Shown: piece after piece, positions 50,101 to 58,179 of the stretch | How the letters are laid out: each line of letters starts with the position of its first letter | How positions within the stretch are numbered: position 1 is the stretch's first letter | Assembly (NCBI GenBank): GCA_963978905.1 | Contig: OZ022257.1 | Location: 48,556,203-48,620,202 of the forward strand | Reading direction: 5' to 3' | Length of the DNA: 64,000 bases | Source: Trichostrongylus colubriformis | Lineage: Eukaryota; Nematoda; Chromadorea; Rhabditida; Trichostrongylidae | Translations under genes and position numbers: made by a program | Notes under the pieces: model-generated | Told to the model about the DNA's origin: nothing | The model's input: the letters and a program-made list of their open reading frames with translations, nothing else | Database searches by the model: none

Positions 50101-50736
50101 CCTCATGCTCTAATCATAAAATTTCTGGTGAAGCTGTACTGGACCATTTCAATCAGTTAAACGTGTATGGATTCCGACACACATTCTCACATATACAAAA
50201 GGTCAATCTTCACTACAGAAAAGCAAGAATAGAAAACGACATTAGTGACGCACCAACCTAATATTTTAGATGTTTTCAGTGCACATATGATATCGTTCTT
50301 CGTGATGCGAAACACCGGTGCACTATATTCTGCATCTAACGCTGAATACGGGTGCACTACCTACACTCTGTCACTCACACCGTATGCAGAAAATGCACAA
50401 GCACAGGCAGCCCTTCCATACAAAAGATTGCAGATCGAGATACCGCGTGCTATACAATTTTAGCACGCATATAGCCGAAATTGTCCAAAATTCCTTCATG
50501 GACTGAAGAGCCATGGCATTAGACATTTCCAATCTTTTGATGTGTCGTAGTATTATAAAGTTACCCATAAGAGTGTTAATAGAATACCTATTTTTGATGA
50601 TGATTACATTGAGCCATGCGTTGCAGATACTCACCGCCTGTACGAGAAGTAGTTCCATATCTCCTGCTCCACCTGTAGACGCGGCCGCTATCGTACACAT
50701 AAAAAAGTTAGCAAGCAAAGCTTTTGTCTTCATCAT
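29061..50736 (-). CDS. HAP-B: secreted histidine acid phosphatase, complete, 11 exons, 438 aa
   Basis: Exons in transcript order: 50736-50635, 45878-45774, 44706-44611, 40999-40820, 40666-40577, 40517-40425, 33749-33635, 33365-33193, 30487-30347, 30260-30117, 29138-29061. Exon phases match HAP-A exactly. A signal peptide (MMKTKALLANFFMCTIAAAS) leads to RHGDRSP at 37-43, STDTNRT in exon 4 and HD at 319-320, so all recognised catalytic residues are present and an active secreted phosphomonoesterase is expected. At residue 203, where HAP-A and HAP-C have Cys, HAP-B has Ser, so one disulfide may be missing. The intron 3 donor (GTTTCC) is non-consensus. Introns 1, 3, 6 and 8 are 4756, 3611, 6675 and 2705 nt long and full of transposon remains; introns 5 and 9 are 59 and 86 nt. 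The exons carry no stop or frameshift, so the gene looks intact. Confidence 0.9.
30347..30487 (-). CDS. HAP-B exon 9: HD proton-donor motif
   Basis: Opens HDSTIYAIFAILGIQ. By hand alignment 35 of 47 residues match HAP-A exon 9. It retains the N-R-T sequon and ends PYFK before donor GTGGGT. Confidence 0.92.
30830..31706. repeat. Satellite-like tandem repeat, period about 202 bp (HAP-B intron 8)
   Basis: Units starting near 30837 and 31039 are nearly identical (each has ccccattgcc-type and gcgcaagccccgccca landmarks). A partial third unit runs to about 31320. A second block at 31440-31700 is more diverged. Each block ends in an acacacc-aaacttctg-tttata tail (31330-31370 and 31665-31706). Apparent reading frames in the array change with the unit and are not genes. 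Confidence 0.8.
31707..32216. mobile_element. TIR/TA element inserted in the satellite tail (HAP-B intron 8)
   Basis: 510 bp with TIRs CAGTAGCGCTCAAAAGTCTT and the mirrored CAGTAGCTCTCAAAAGTCTT, flanked by TA (31705-31706 and 32217-32218). Terminal sequence and duplication are Tc1/mariner-like. The interior frame (31829-32074) has no recognisable DDE motif. Confidence 0.8.
32217..33117. repeat. Diverged continuation of the satellite-like repeat (HAP-B intron 8)
   Basis: 32460-33100 contains at least three degenerate units with the same landmarks (cccagtccttact, ccgcccacg-tgggcgg, ttgcccgacctctcca) and ends with the same cacaccagacttct tail at about 33080-33117. A long plus-strand frame (32646-33113) is read through these units and is not regarded as a gene. 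Confidence 0.7.
34422..34944 (-). pseudogene. Penelope-like element GIY-YIG endonuclease domain
   Basis: The frame contains a Cys-rich segment (CVTCPYGKIRDC) and the nuclease core GVIYLIECLTCNATYIGETG with R-x4-I-R-x2-EHL after it. This is the GIY-YIG nuclease, which nicks target DNA for retrotransposition. The domain itself reads open to a stop at 34422. It is separated from its RT by about 2.9 kb of inserted DNA, so it is called a pseudogene fragment. Confidence 0.85.
34945..35095. repeat. Inverted duplicate of Penelope sequence
   Basis: The plus strand here matches the minus strand of 37985-37830, including the codons for YWYDxAFFAxNYxCLAH. It joins the endonuclease fragment back to front at the breakpoint. 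Confidence 0.75.
35701..35965 (+). pseudogene. Duplicated Tc1-like transposase 5' fragment
   Basis: Mirror copy of the right-arm coding start. It reads MPRGTHLSEYEK, then shifts frame, then FHNLIDSFCSTKDLYGTKK and KLSEREKRRILDAASNSRKG. It ends where homology to the right arm stops. Confidence 0.78.
35990..36706 (-). pseudogene. Tc1-like transposase, broken
   Basis: Starts MPRGTHLSEYEK at 36706 with a helix-turn-helix region and a YGTKK linker, runs to about 36314 (PHFERRR), then a frame change, then FSDEKIQNW (first catalytic Asp, near 36210) and GGNFMVWAAFSRFGKSRILF (to 35990). The C-terminal part with the remaining catalytic residues is absent because the sequence runs into the inverted left arm. 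Confidence 0.82.
36998..37807 (+). mobile_element. Possible 5'-truncated non-LTR retrotransposon 3' end
   Basis: A GC-rich stretch (37075-37340) followed by an AT-richer tail ends in a (TAAA)n run at 37778-37806, the kind of tail left by several LINE and SINE families. No RT or endonuclease frame is present, and no target duplication was confirmed. Confidence 0.35.
37778..37806. repeat. (TAAA)n microsatellite
   Basis: About seven perfect TAAA units. Confidence 0.9.
37870..38634 (-). pseudogene. Penelope-like element reverse transcriptase, 5'-truncated
   Basis: Contains GLAMGQRLAPVLA (motif B), YCRYIDDCFII (motif C, catalytic DD), a LPYLNTQV motif and a YRKASSKN motif, in the order seen in Penelope RTs. 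The N-terminal part with the first catalytic Asp is missing, replaced by the terminal repeat. Open for 236 codons from 38604, so decay is recent or partial. Confidence 0.85.
39817..40235. repeat. Dispersed repeat R2, copy 2 (HAP-B intron 6)
   Basis: Matches 7648-8103 in the same orientation, including the shared end (ccccttccagtgtcttt against cctccttccggtgtcttt). It lies between exon 6 and the Penelope element. Confidence 0.7.
41245..43475. mobile_element. Foldback element with a nested insertion (HAP-B intron 3)
   Basis: Left arm 41245-41495. The right arm is split into 42455-42643 and 43386-43475 by the TIR/TA element at 42646-43383. The outer edges mirror each other (cgcttgatcacagtaccctgtcgt on the left). 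The loop 41500-42450 has no recognisable coding region. Confidence 0.78.
42646..43383. mobile_element. TIR/TA element, copy 2, nested
   Basis: 738 bp. Same family as 12604-13335 but inverted. TIR CAGGGGGTGCCAAAAAGAGA and its mirror, flanked by TA (42644-42645 and 43384-43385). Removing it restores the continuity of the foldback right arm. Confidence 0.85.
45231..45358. repeat. 64-bp tandem duplication (HAP-B intron 2)
   Basis: 45231-45294 and 45295-45358 differ at a single position (gtggacag versus gtgaacag). Confidence 0.92.
45774..45878 (-). CDS. HAP-B exon 2: catalytic RHGDRSP loop
   Basis: Encodes IWRHGDRSPTKTFPKDPFQE and then a glycine-rich FGGGGFGQLSP end. Acceptor CGCTTCAG and donor GTGAGA are both good. 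The length (35 codons) is identical to HAP-A. Confidence 0.93.
46799..47469. mobile_element. Palindromic MITE interrupted at its centre (HAP-B intron 1)
   Basis: 46799-46888 is mirrored by 47381-47469 with a few mismatches. The centre is occupied by a mariner derivative (46903-47365), leaving only about 14 bases of original spacer on each side. Confidence 0.8.
46903..47365 (+). mobile_element. Short mariner deletion derivative
   Basis: 463 bp with TIRs CCATTCAATTTGCCGCACGG (left) mirrored on the right, flanked by TA. The interior frame contains YRWFREFNRCRSPLPDEIRE and later CSRW-like and PHNLTNAPKKACVD segments, matching the N-terminal DNA-binding half of a mariner transposase. The DDD catalytic half is deleted. 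Confidence 0.83.
48985..49320 (+). pseudogene. Mariner transposase relic (HAP-B intron 1)
   Basis: FEDDERRGRPS, a stop, VLLAVIEDD, another break, then MLAEDFNVDYSTIVRSLKKL and DLLQKNEQKSFL match consecutive segments of mariner transposases. Stops and a frameshift show it is dead. TIRs were not identified. Confidence 0.65.
50635..50736 (-). CDS. HAP-B exon 1: start codon and signal peptide
   Basis: Like HAP-A it starts with two adjacent ATGs. It encodes 34 residues, with a hydrophobic leader ending near AAAS, then GDMELLLVQA and donor GTGAGT. Upstream reading continues in frame without a stop to 50787, but the homologous start in HAP-A and the leader position favour 50736. Confidence 0.82.
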
Positions 50737-52528
50737 GTCCAGGAGGTCGAGGTCTGAACCCATAACCTTTACCAGATTTAATTCCAAGGTGCTGATGAAT
50801 TTTGATATTGCAGTACGTTCGACGCAGTCCCGAAGCTGTGTGTTTTCTGAGTCCAGTGGGAGATATCCTGCGTGTGCAAACTACACACGAGAGAGAGATA
50901 GTAGGCACGCAAGGTTCCGGCACACATCGAGTGACATGGTTTTGTTCCGTTTGCCCAGGTGTGGGAAGCCTTCAAGGAATGAGAAAGCACATTTTCAATA
51001 GGAACTTCCCCTTCATTTAGTCCGAAGTAGGTGGAAGGATGTTATTTGAACAATTCTCGCCCTGATTGGTGCATACACAAAAACATCGGTGCAGGGATGG
51101 TAAAGTCCAATGGAAAATGTGTTCGTGCAAGTTGAGCATACTGTTTACATCTTGGAGAATCACTACTATATAGATTGACCAATACAGAAGCTTCAGGCTT
51201 ACATGAACACCTGTTTCGTTGGAGCCTTCCGCCAGTGCGTTTGTGAACCACCCAATGAGGGCGAAAGGTGTTTCAGCTGGCAAAATTACAGACACGGAAG
51301 TGGAACCTATTTCAGATGAAAGCGATATCAATTCACAGTGCACCCACCTATAAAGTCGCACAATGTGACACTGATGACACTGTCTCTATGGGAACGAAGC
51401 ACTAATACATAAAATGGGATGTAGGTAATCGGATAATAAAATGTTATCTGACTACAAAAAAAACATAATGACTGATAAGTAGCTGGGTTTCTTGTTAACA
51501 TGTTGTTATCAGTTTGTGTTCCCTTTGAAGTTTCTCGCTAGGTGCACGAAATATCAAAGTGTTCAGCATTAAAAACTGTCAGATCTTTTGGCAGTGACTG
51601 CATTTATCAGTCATAAACTGCTTCATCTGTTAATCGAATGTTTCCAGTGACCAACGGTGTCCGATAAAGACGAAATTATGTATTAGCAACACTTTTACTG
51701 AGTGATTATTTCGCACACTTGTCATAGCAAAAGCCATCTCCGACCATACGCTGGATCGTGGTGCTTGCAGTTCTCCTGTCCTTATCTTGGAAACTGTACA
51801 TACTAAAATTATGTACTAAAATTACTAAAATTAAATTATTTCGACTCAGCGAATAGATTGTACGATTCTTAGATCACTATATTAACCTCTATGATGATGT
51901 GAAAAATTTCCGGCTCTAAACGCTACTACGTTGAATCCAAATTCCTTCAACAATCAAATCAAACCAATTGACCTATTATTATGTTTATTTCTTGGTAATG
52001 ATCTTTCTTATACTTTTCTCTTGAAATTCCATTAGGTTTTACCGTTAACCCTTGTCTTTTGAAGCTGTGAATTGAGAGCGAGTCGCTTGAAGTTTGTGCG
52101 ATCAAAGCACTCTATGAAAGCAGCACGGAGCAATCCACGTTCATCTTTTAGGGAGATGACTGCAAGCTCGAGCCATTCCCGCACAGGTTTGCGGACCGTT
52201 CCAGGTATCTCTGGCTCTGTCAAGGCGAAAAACTATGTACTGCGACCTCACGTAACGGTCACGTGTGATATCGTATTTCACAGATTTTCTTCCAAAAATT
52301 GTATGAGTCGCAGTCTGAAGCTCTCCCTTATTCACCATACACGCCATATCTATCGCTAACTGACCGTTATTTTTGAAACACTTGAGCAGCTTCCTTAAGA
52401 GCATAGTGCTCATAAAACATGATGACTTGGAGCCCACTTATCAATGATAGTCTTCACGACTTTACCTATCACTCCGCTGATTGCCAGCGTATTAAAGGAT
52501 AAAGGATAAAGTTTTTAGCGTTAATCAA

Positions 52529-52790
52529 CCCCTTCCTGGGATGCGTCGCACATTGTAGTTCCATTCAGTATCGTGATGGCTGGTGCATGTGATGTGGCCT
52601 ACATAAAAACTTGCGTTGGCCAGCCAATGTAGAACTCAGTGCTCTTAACCTCCCAGACGAGTCTGATACCAATTTCCGACCCCCAAGGGATGAAAGGCTT
52701 GGTTGGCCTGGACGGGCGTTAGTGCGGAAATAGATCCCCGCACCATGAGAGTAGGGTGTGCGCCACCTGTCACTACATCACCTCCACGGA
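52529..52790. repeat. Dispersed repeat R3, copy 1
   Basis: Similar to 58344-58600 in the same orientation, sharing cttcctgggatgcg-type starts, ggatgaaaggcttggttggcc versus ggatggaaggcttggctggcc, and cgccacctgtca near the end. Non-coding. Confidence 0.65.
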
Positions 52791-54679
52791 GTGAATGTGA
52801 TGTGGCCTCTAAAAAGCCAAGGTGTTACCATGATGGAATAAAAAAATGAGCTATACCTTTTCTAGGCGCTCGTAGCACTATTTCTGTACTATCACGATCC
52901 GATCTACGTATGTGCAAAGAAGCAGCTCCGAACAAGTCATTTTTGGCTCTTATTGCCGCAAACTACACGACCGTAGCATAAGTATACGTGTTGTGGAGGC
53001 AGCAGGGCAGGAGCAGTGGCAATTGTATGTCGCTACCACGGAGACGTTGATGTCATCTCGATCCTTCGTCTGCTATACCTGGCAATAAAGATAACAATCG
53101 CTAAAAGCTCTGTTTTCTCGAAGGCCCCTACCGTCGTCTGTTATTATTTTCCGGCCCAAAGTGTAATGAAGAACAAAGCAATGCCATTTCGATAAGAGTA
53201 CACGCACATGCATTCTACATCTACCGCATTGTTGGAAATATTAAGCGCCTTCTCTGAAAGAAGCCCCTTTTTTATCCTATCAATCAGCATATGCCAAACG
53301 ACTACGATGAAATGCAAATAAAAGCCATGGCCACCAGGGTGCACCGGTGATGGCAGATTCCTCCATAGGGGGTCGTCTTTGATGTGGGGATGAGAGGTGG
53401 GGGTGGCAGTCTGCCATCCCGCAACTCGGCCAGTGGGATATGTTGTGTCCAAGTAATATACCAAAAAAAGCTGTGGATTCATCAAGAACTCGGCGCTCAT
53501 ACAGCACGTCACTACTAGTTTGCTGAGGGGCAGATTTTGTGTATTCTTTCGTGGATATCTTTGCTTCGAGAAAATCTAACACTTGACTTTATCTGAGGCC
53601 TTGTCACCAGATGCTATCATTCAAGTAGGTACCCACTGCTTTTGAAATAACACTTGATCTTTATCCGAGATCTCGATACCGAATGCTATCTTTTGAGTCG
53701 GTGCCCATTGGTTTTCGAATTTTGAGTTCAAGATTTTCGGAATGTGCATTTTTCTTACACAATATTTCAAGAATTAAAAACATTGTTGTTATGCGATTGC
53801 CGATTCTTGATTTTGTTCTCCATCGGTACCATCATTAATTTCTCCTCGGTTTATTATTTTGCACGGCACCTTTTTTTGGCGCTATTGTTATTCACAGTTT
53901 TCAAAGCTCTTAATGGGTGGAGGCATTTCATGGAATGCGCTGTTTGTCTGAGCTTTTTATTAGCATACCTTCACTATCATTATGACACCGTTTTATTATC
54001 TCGCTTCTCTTATTTTATAAATAGGAGCATTATGATCGCAATCAAAATTCCACAAATTATGTCATGCCAGCCTCTGCGCAGTGCATTTTGCGCACCTTCA
54101 AAAAATCCAAGGCGGGAGGAGGAATGGATTAGTTTTGGAGTTCAGAGAAGATGTGAACAGTAGGAAAGAAGGAGACGGTGTGTGGTACAGTTCATGGTCA
54201 CAAGTACGCTCTAGTAATTTGGCAGTGTCTACGATGGAGAGAGACCCCTTGTGGAAGTGCGCCCACAGCACATTAGCGCGTGATACATGATCGCTATGCA
54301 TCGCTGTTTCACATGGCAGGTCTGCTACTCATAGTCAGTGGCGTAAAAGCACGTCCGATGAAGTCGAATTGATAGGGACACCGCACCTTGGATTTTTCTC
54401 ATTCTTAGGTTTTTTCTTTATTATATCTACATAGCACTTCTATCTTCACTTTCAGCAATCGGCCAGGTTGTCCCCTGCCACCTTTGAAGTCTACACGAAA
54501 ACGTTCGATATGTGCTTCGCCCATTCATATGAACCTCGGTCCGACACACACAATACTCACACTTGCTCTAGTGGGCATACAGAAGTCATCGACTGTTTAC
54601 ATAGCGCAAGGCCTACATCGGTTGCTACCAGTTAGAAACCTAAATATACGTCATAATAACAGAATATTTAGGTGAGCTG

Positions 54680-54890
54680 TACGCGTCTCGGACATCGGCG
54701 AACAAGAACGCGGGCATTTATTCGAGGCGCCACCCACTCGGCCACCATTTTGAAGAGCTGTAACTCGGCTGGGCCATATTTTAGCATGGAACTTCGAGTA
54801 CTCACTTATTAGGCAAATACAGCATAAATATATAGGTAACAGAGGAACTCATTTTCCGTGCACGATCGCTTCAAAAATAGCAATCATGGA
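54680..54890. repeat. Fragment of the 8104-8536 palindrome family
   Basis: Retains the landmarks ccattttgaagagctgtaac and ggcaaatacagcataaatat and ends tccgtgcacgatcgcttcaa, parallel to the right arm of the intact copy. Confidence 0.6.
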
Positions 54891-55235
54891 CACACCTTTG
54901 GATGACAGTTCTGGTTGGCCACGGTGAGCAGCCAAGGATATGCGGCAGAACCGAAAATATTGCGGCGCGCTTTTGCAGTTTTAGCTTGAAGCTCACTCCA
55001 AAAAATAGATGCTGCCGTATTGTCAGACATTCCCCTGTGTTTACTTGGCAACAGTCCGGACTACCTGTCTCTCGACGGAAAGGTCGTCCACGTCGATAAT
55101 TAACAGTAGGAAGGCGGGACTATTTCTCGGGTCTTCGGCTATTTCCTTCCGTTTTGTCTACCCCATCGTATTACTAAGCTGCCCAACTTTCATATTTACT
55201 ACATTTTTCACTGTTTGTCCGAATTTCCCATATAC

Positions 55236-55348
55236 CTATTTTTTAGATCATTTTAAAGGAGTGCCAAATCGACGAAATCGCGCATTTTCGTGTCGATCAT
55301 GCGCGATTTCGTCGATTTGGCACTCCTTTAAAATGATCTAAAAAATAG
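55236..55348. repeat. Perfect palindrome, 49-bp arms
   Basis: 55236-55284 is exactly mirrored by 55300-55348 around a 15-base centre. It could form a cruciform or long RNA hairpin. It may be a very small MITE. Confidence 0.92.
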
Positions 55349-55379
55349 CAAAAAACAATTTGAACGAAAACCATAGGCA

Positions 55380-55950
55380 TTATCTGGTAGAGCGAAAAGG
55401 GCTCTATCAAATAATACAGAGCACTTTGCCAAAAAATTATTTAATTGCGCAATTTCGAGTTGAAGAAAAGGTGGAAACTTATCCTTACATGCTAAAGTAT
55501 GACGGGATTTAAAAGATGGGTGGCATCAACTTGTAGAGCAAAAAAAAAAGCTCTATCGAATACATTTATGCACATCCTCTCCAATCTCGACGGTAGGCGA
55601 GGAAGGGGAGATAACGAAGGTGCACGCTTTTACAATGTACCGCATTTGTGAGTCTTAAAAAGGCAAAAAGTTGAGCGATTTGAATAAAAAGTAGTACCAT
55701 TCTGCAGAGCTGAAAAAGCTCTATCGAAAACATATACACATGCATTTTTCGATCTCGATGGTAGACTAGGAAGATGAGGTGTCGAGAGTGCCAATTTTTG
55801 CCTTCAGCTTACTTCGTTTCCAAACCTCATAAATATTAGGTAGTCAAAGTAATCGAAAAATAGATAGTACCATTTTGTAGAGCAAAAAGCTCTATCGAAA
55901 ACATATATAAGCTTTACCGAAAGGTGAAGGAGACAATGTGAAAAACGGGG
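55380..55950. repeat. Four spaced copies of an AGAGC...GCTCTAT hairpin repeat
   Basis: Copies near 55388, 55531, 55706 and 55876 each read about gtagagc, a short A-rich loop, then gctctatc(g/a)aa. Sequence between copies is weakly similar (tcgacggtagg- and gatggtaga-type runs), suggesting old tandem units of 145-175 bp. Confidence 0.7.
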
Positions 55951-56502
55951 TTGAAAAAAACCGCGGGAACTTATTCCCCAACCCAATATATGGTCCGCCA
56001 TTATCAAAGTACCTTTTTAAATCAGAGGTTCCTTTTCCAATTCTATCAAACATGCTATGATTAAAACATGTCAGCGATGCACATACGCTCAAAAATCGCA
56101 AATTGTGAATTGACCCTCTCTACAAAATTTTACGGCCTCTACATGATACAGGTACTGCTCATTTTGTGGTCCAGTAAAACTCATGCGAGCAGAATTCGTG
56201 GACGGCTCCTGTATATTTCTTCTTCTGTAGACCGCACAGATTCACAGTGTGCTTTACAGAACGGGAGCGGCATAACTTCGATGCCATGTAGTTGCGGTCC
56301 CCTATGGAAGCTTTAACCACAAGTTAAGAGTTTTCATTTTGGTCAAAAGCAATCCTCCGGAGTGATTCTCCTGTATTTTGTTCCTTTACGTGCTGCCTAT
56401 CAAATATCAAAATTTCGCGGAAAATCGTGCTCTCCTTATTTTTTTACGAATGGAGAATCACCGGACCATACTTTGTAGCCACCCTGTATTGACCCACCAG
56501 AT

Positions 56503-57240
56503 CCCGTGGAGAGAGCTAAAATGCCCGTTGTCGATACCCACCCAACTCGTGGTGTCATCTATTATGAGCAGTCTTGGGCACCAAAACGACGGAAGGTTGT
56601 CACTCCATCAGCGCTGCATTGGGCAAGGGATGTGTGAGCTACGTGACCGTGCGCCGCTGGTTCATCAGCTTCAGCAACGGCGAGATTGACATGAAGGACA
56701 AACCACGCTTGGGACTGTGCTGGTTCTGGGACGCGGAAGGAATGCTTTTCCGCGAGGTGCTGGTACAAGGCGAGACAGTCACCGCTGCCGTATGCACCCA
56801 CCAGCTCCAGCAGCTCGCCGTCGCTGTTCGAGAAAAATGTCGGAAAATGTCCGCGGTCACCCTTCTTCATGACGACGCCCGCTCCCATTTCGCGAAAAGT
56901 TCCCAGGCCAAGTTATAGGAGCTCGGCTGGGATGTACTGCCCCACCCGCCATACTCTCTAGACATTGCCCCTTCTGGCTATCACCTTACCCATCCTCTCG
57001 AATCCTTCCTGACCAAGAGAAAATTCGTTGATTATTACTTGCTTGCGAAGGCGATCCTGACTTCTTCGACTCTCAGAACCCAGAGTTTAGGGAGAAGAGA
57101 ATCAACGATTTTCCTATAAAGTGGCAGAGGGTTGCCGATAACAATGGTCAATACTTTGTTGCCTAATTGTTAATTGTTGGACGAAAAAAAAAGTAAAAAG
57201 TGATGATCGAAAAAATACTACAAGGCTTTTGGAACAACCT
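56503..57240 (+). mobile_element. Deleted mariner, second copy, 5'-truncated
   Basis: Same family and same internal deletion as 11291-12150: DMKDKPR joins directly to the WFWDAEG motif, then LHDDARSHFAK, the same TAG stop, and ELGWDVL. The left TIR is missing (homology begins at cccgtggagag), while the right TIR (ending ggaacaacct) is present. Confidence 0.83.
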
Positions 57241-58068
57241 AATATTTACGTCTATTAGGTTGTAAGAAAAGTTCTGGCCGGTCTAACGCCTCTACAAGAT
57301 AAATCCAAATTTCATATCGCGTCAACTTTCATCAATTTACACACTGTGCTCCTTAGTTGGATTACTTTTTCAACATATAGACTTTCCTCAGATTTCAGTA
57401 AGGTTTCGAATTATTAAAGCTATTTAAAATTGGGCAGTTCAGAAGTACACCGAAAAGGGCACTTTTTGGATGAATTCCTTCTAGTTTGGGGTTCTAGTTT
57501 GTCCATCCGTAACGGAGGGAACTACAGATGTGCGCATTACAGGAGATGAGGTGAAGAATCGGATGTGACAGTTTGTCCCTGGTTTTAGTGAACGGAAAAT
57601 GAAGACGAATTACCCGAATTTTGCATTTCATCAAAGCGTCTTAATTAAAACAGCAGAGAGCAAAGAGCGTCCGTATTTGCGGATATCTGAAAATATCGTT
57701 CTCCCTAATACAGATGTGCCTGACAACCCAAGGTAGCCTAATCCGCCAAAACTACAAACTCCGAAATTGGGTTCTGCACGACTTCTCGGAGCAGCTCAGC
57801 GCACACTCCCCACAGACCGTCTCAGAATCGAAGATATTGCAGGCTGAAGCTCTTACTCGTCAGTTATTCTCATCAAATCTAGCGCTGACTGAACCCCACT
57901 TTTCCATACATTTGGAGCTTCCACATCATCTGAGTGTTCAAGAAGCATGTTGATTTGGAGTTGTCTTTTCACATTTCCGCGCAATGTTAGTCACCAGACT
58001 TTATCACAATGGAATGAGTAAATATACATAATGTTGGCGAAAGTGTCATGAATTGAGCGGTGCTTATC

Positions 58069-58179
58069 CTATGCGAAGAGATGCGATCTGAGCCGTCGGA
58101 GCCAAGTTGTGATGTCTATTAAGAGCGTCCATGATGAACTACTGTTGGAGAGTTCAGTGCGCGGATCGACGTTGCACCA
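58069..58179 (-). CDS. HAP-C exon 11: terminal exon
   Basis: Reads WCNVDPRTEL and then a 26-residue tail ending RSHLFA and TAG. The acceptor is TTTTCAG. The tail cannot be aligned with those of HAP-A or HAP-B beyond the first seven residues. Confidence 0.78.
   Translation of the reverse strand, partial: WCNVDPRTELSNSSSSWTLLIDITTWLRRLRSHLFA

Larger units (their letters stand above)
50737..58068. other. Spacer between HAP-B and HAP-C
   Basis: It contains the HAP-B upstream region and the HAP-C downstream region. Short minus-strand frames at 52437-52032 and 53582-53144 have no recognisable domain and carry frame breaks or no splice support. The identified content is repeats: 52529-52790, 54680-54890, 55236-55348, 55380-55950 and 56503-57240. 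Nothing else was supported. Confidence 0.55.

Noticed and set aside
52032..52437. Two overlapping minus-strand frames that would make about 130 residues with one frameshift
   Set aside because: No recognisable domain and no credible splice pair joins them; could be an unrecognised exon or pseudogene.
53144..53582. Minus-strand frame containing LPSPVHPGGHG, which looked like an enzyme motif
   Set aside because: I could not tie it to any family with confidence, and no neighbouring exons were found.
53744..54163. 139-codon plus-strand frame with hydrophobic stretches
   Set aside because: AT-rich sequence gives Phe/Leu-rich chance frames; there is no homology or splice context.
55380..55950. 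CRISPR-like regularly spaced hairpins
   Set aside because: Only four diverged units, unequal spacing of about 145-175 bp, and a eukaryotic context.
57255..57300. A possible second mariner TIR (ttaggttgtaagaaaagttc) just after the deleted mariner
   Set aside because: No matching inverted partner was found downstream.
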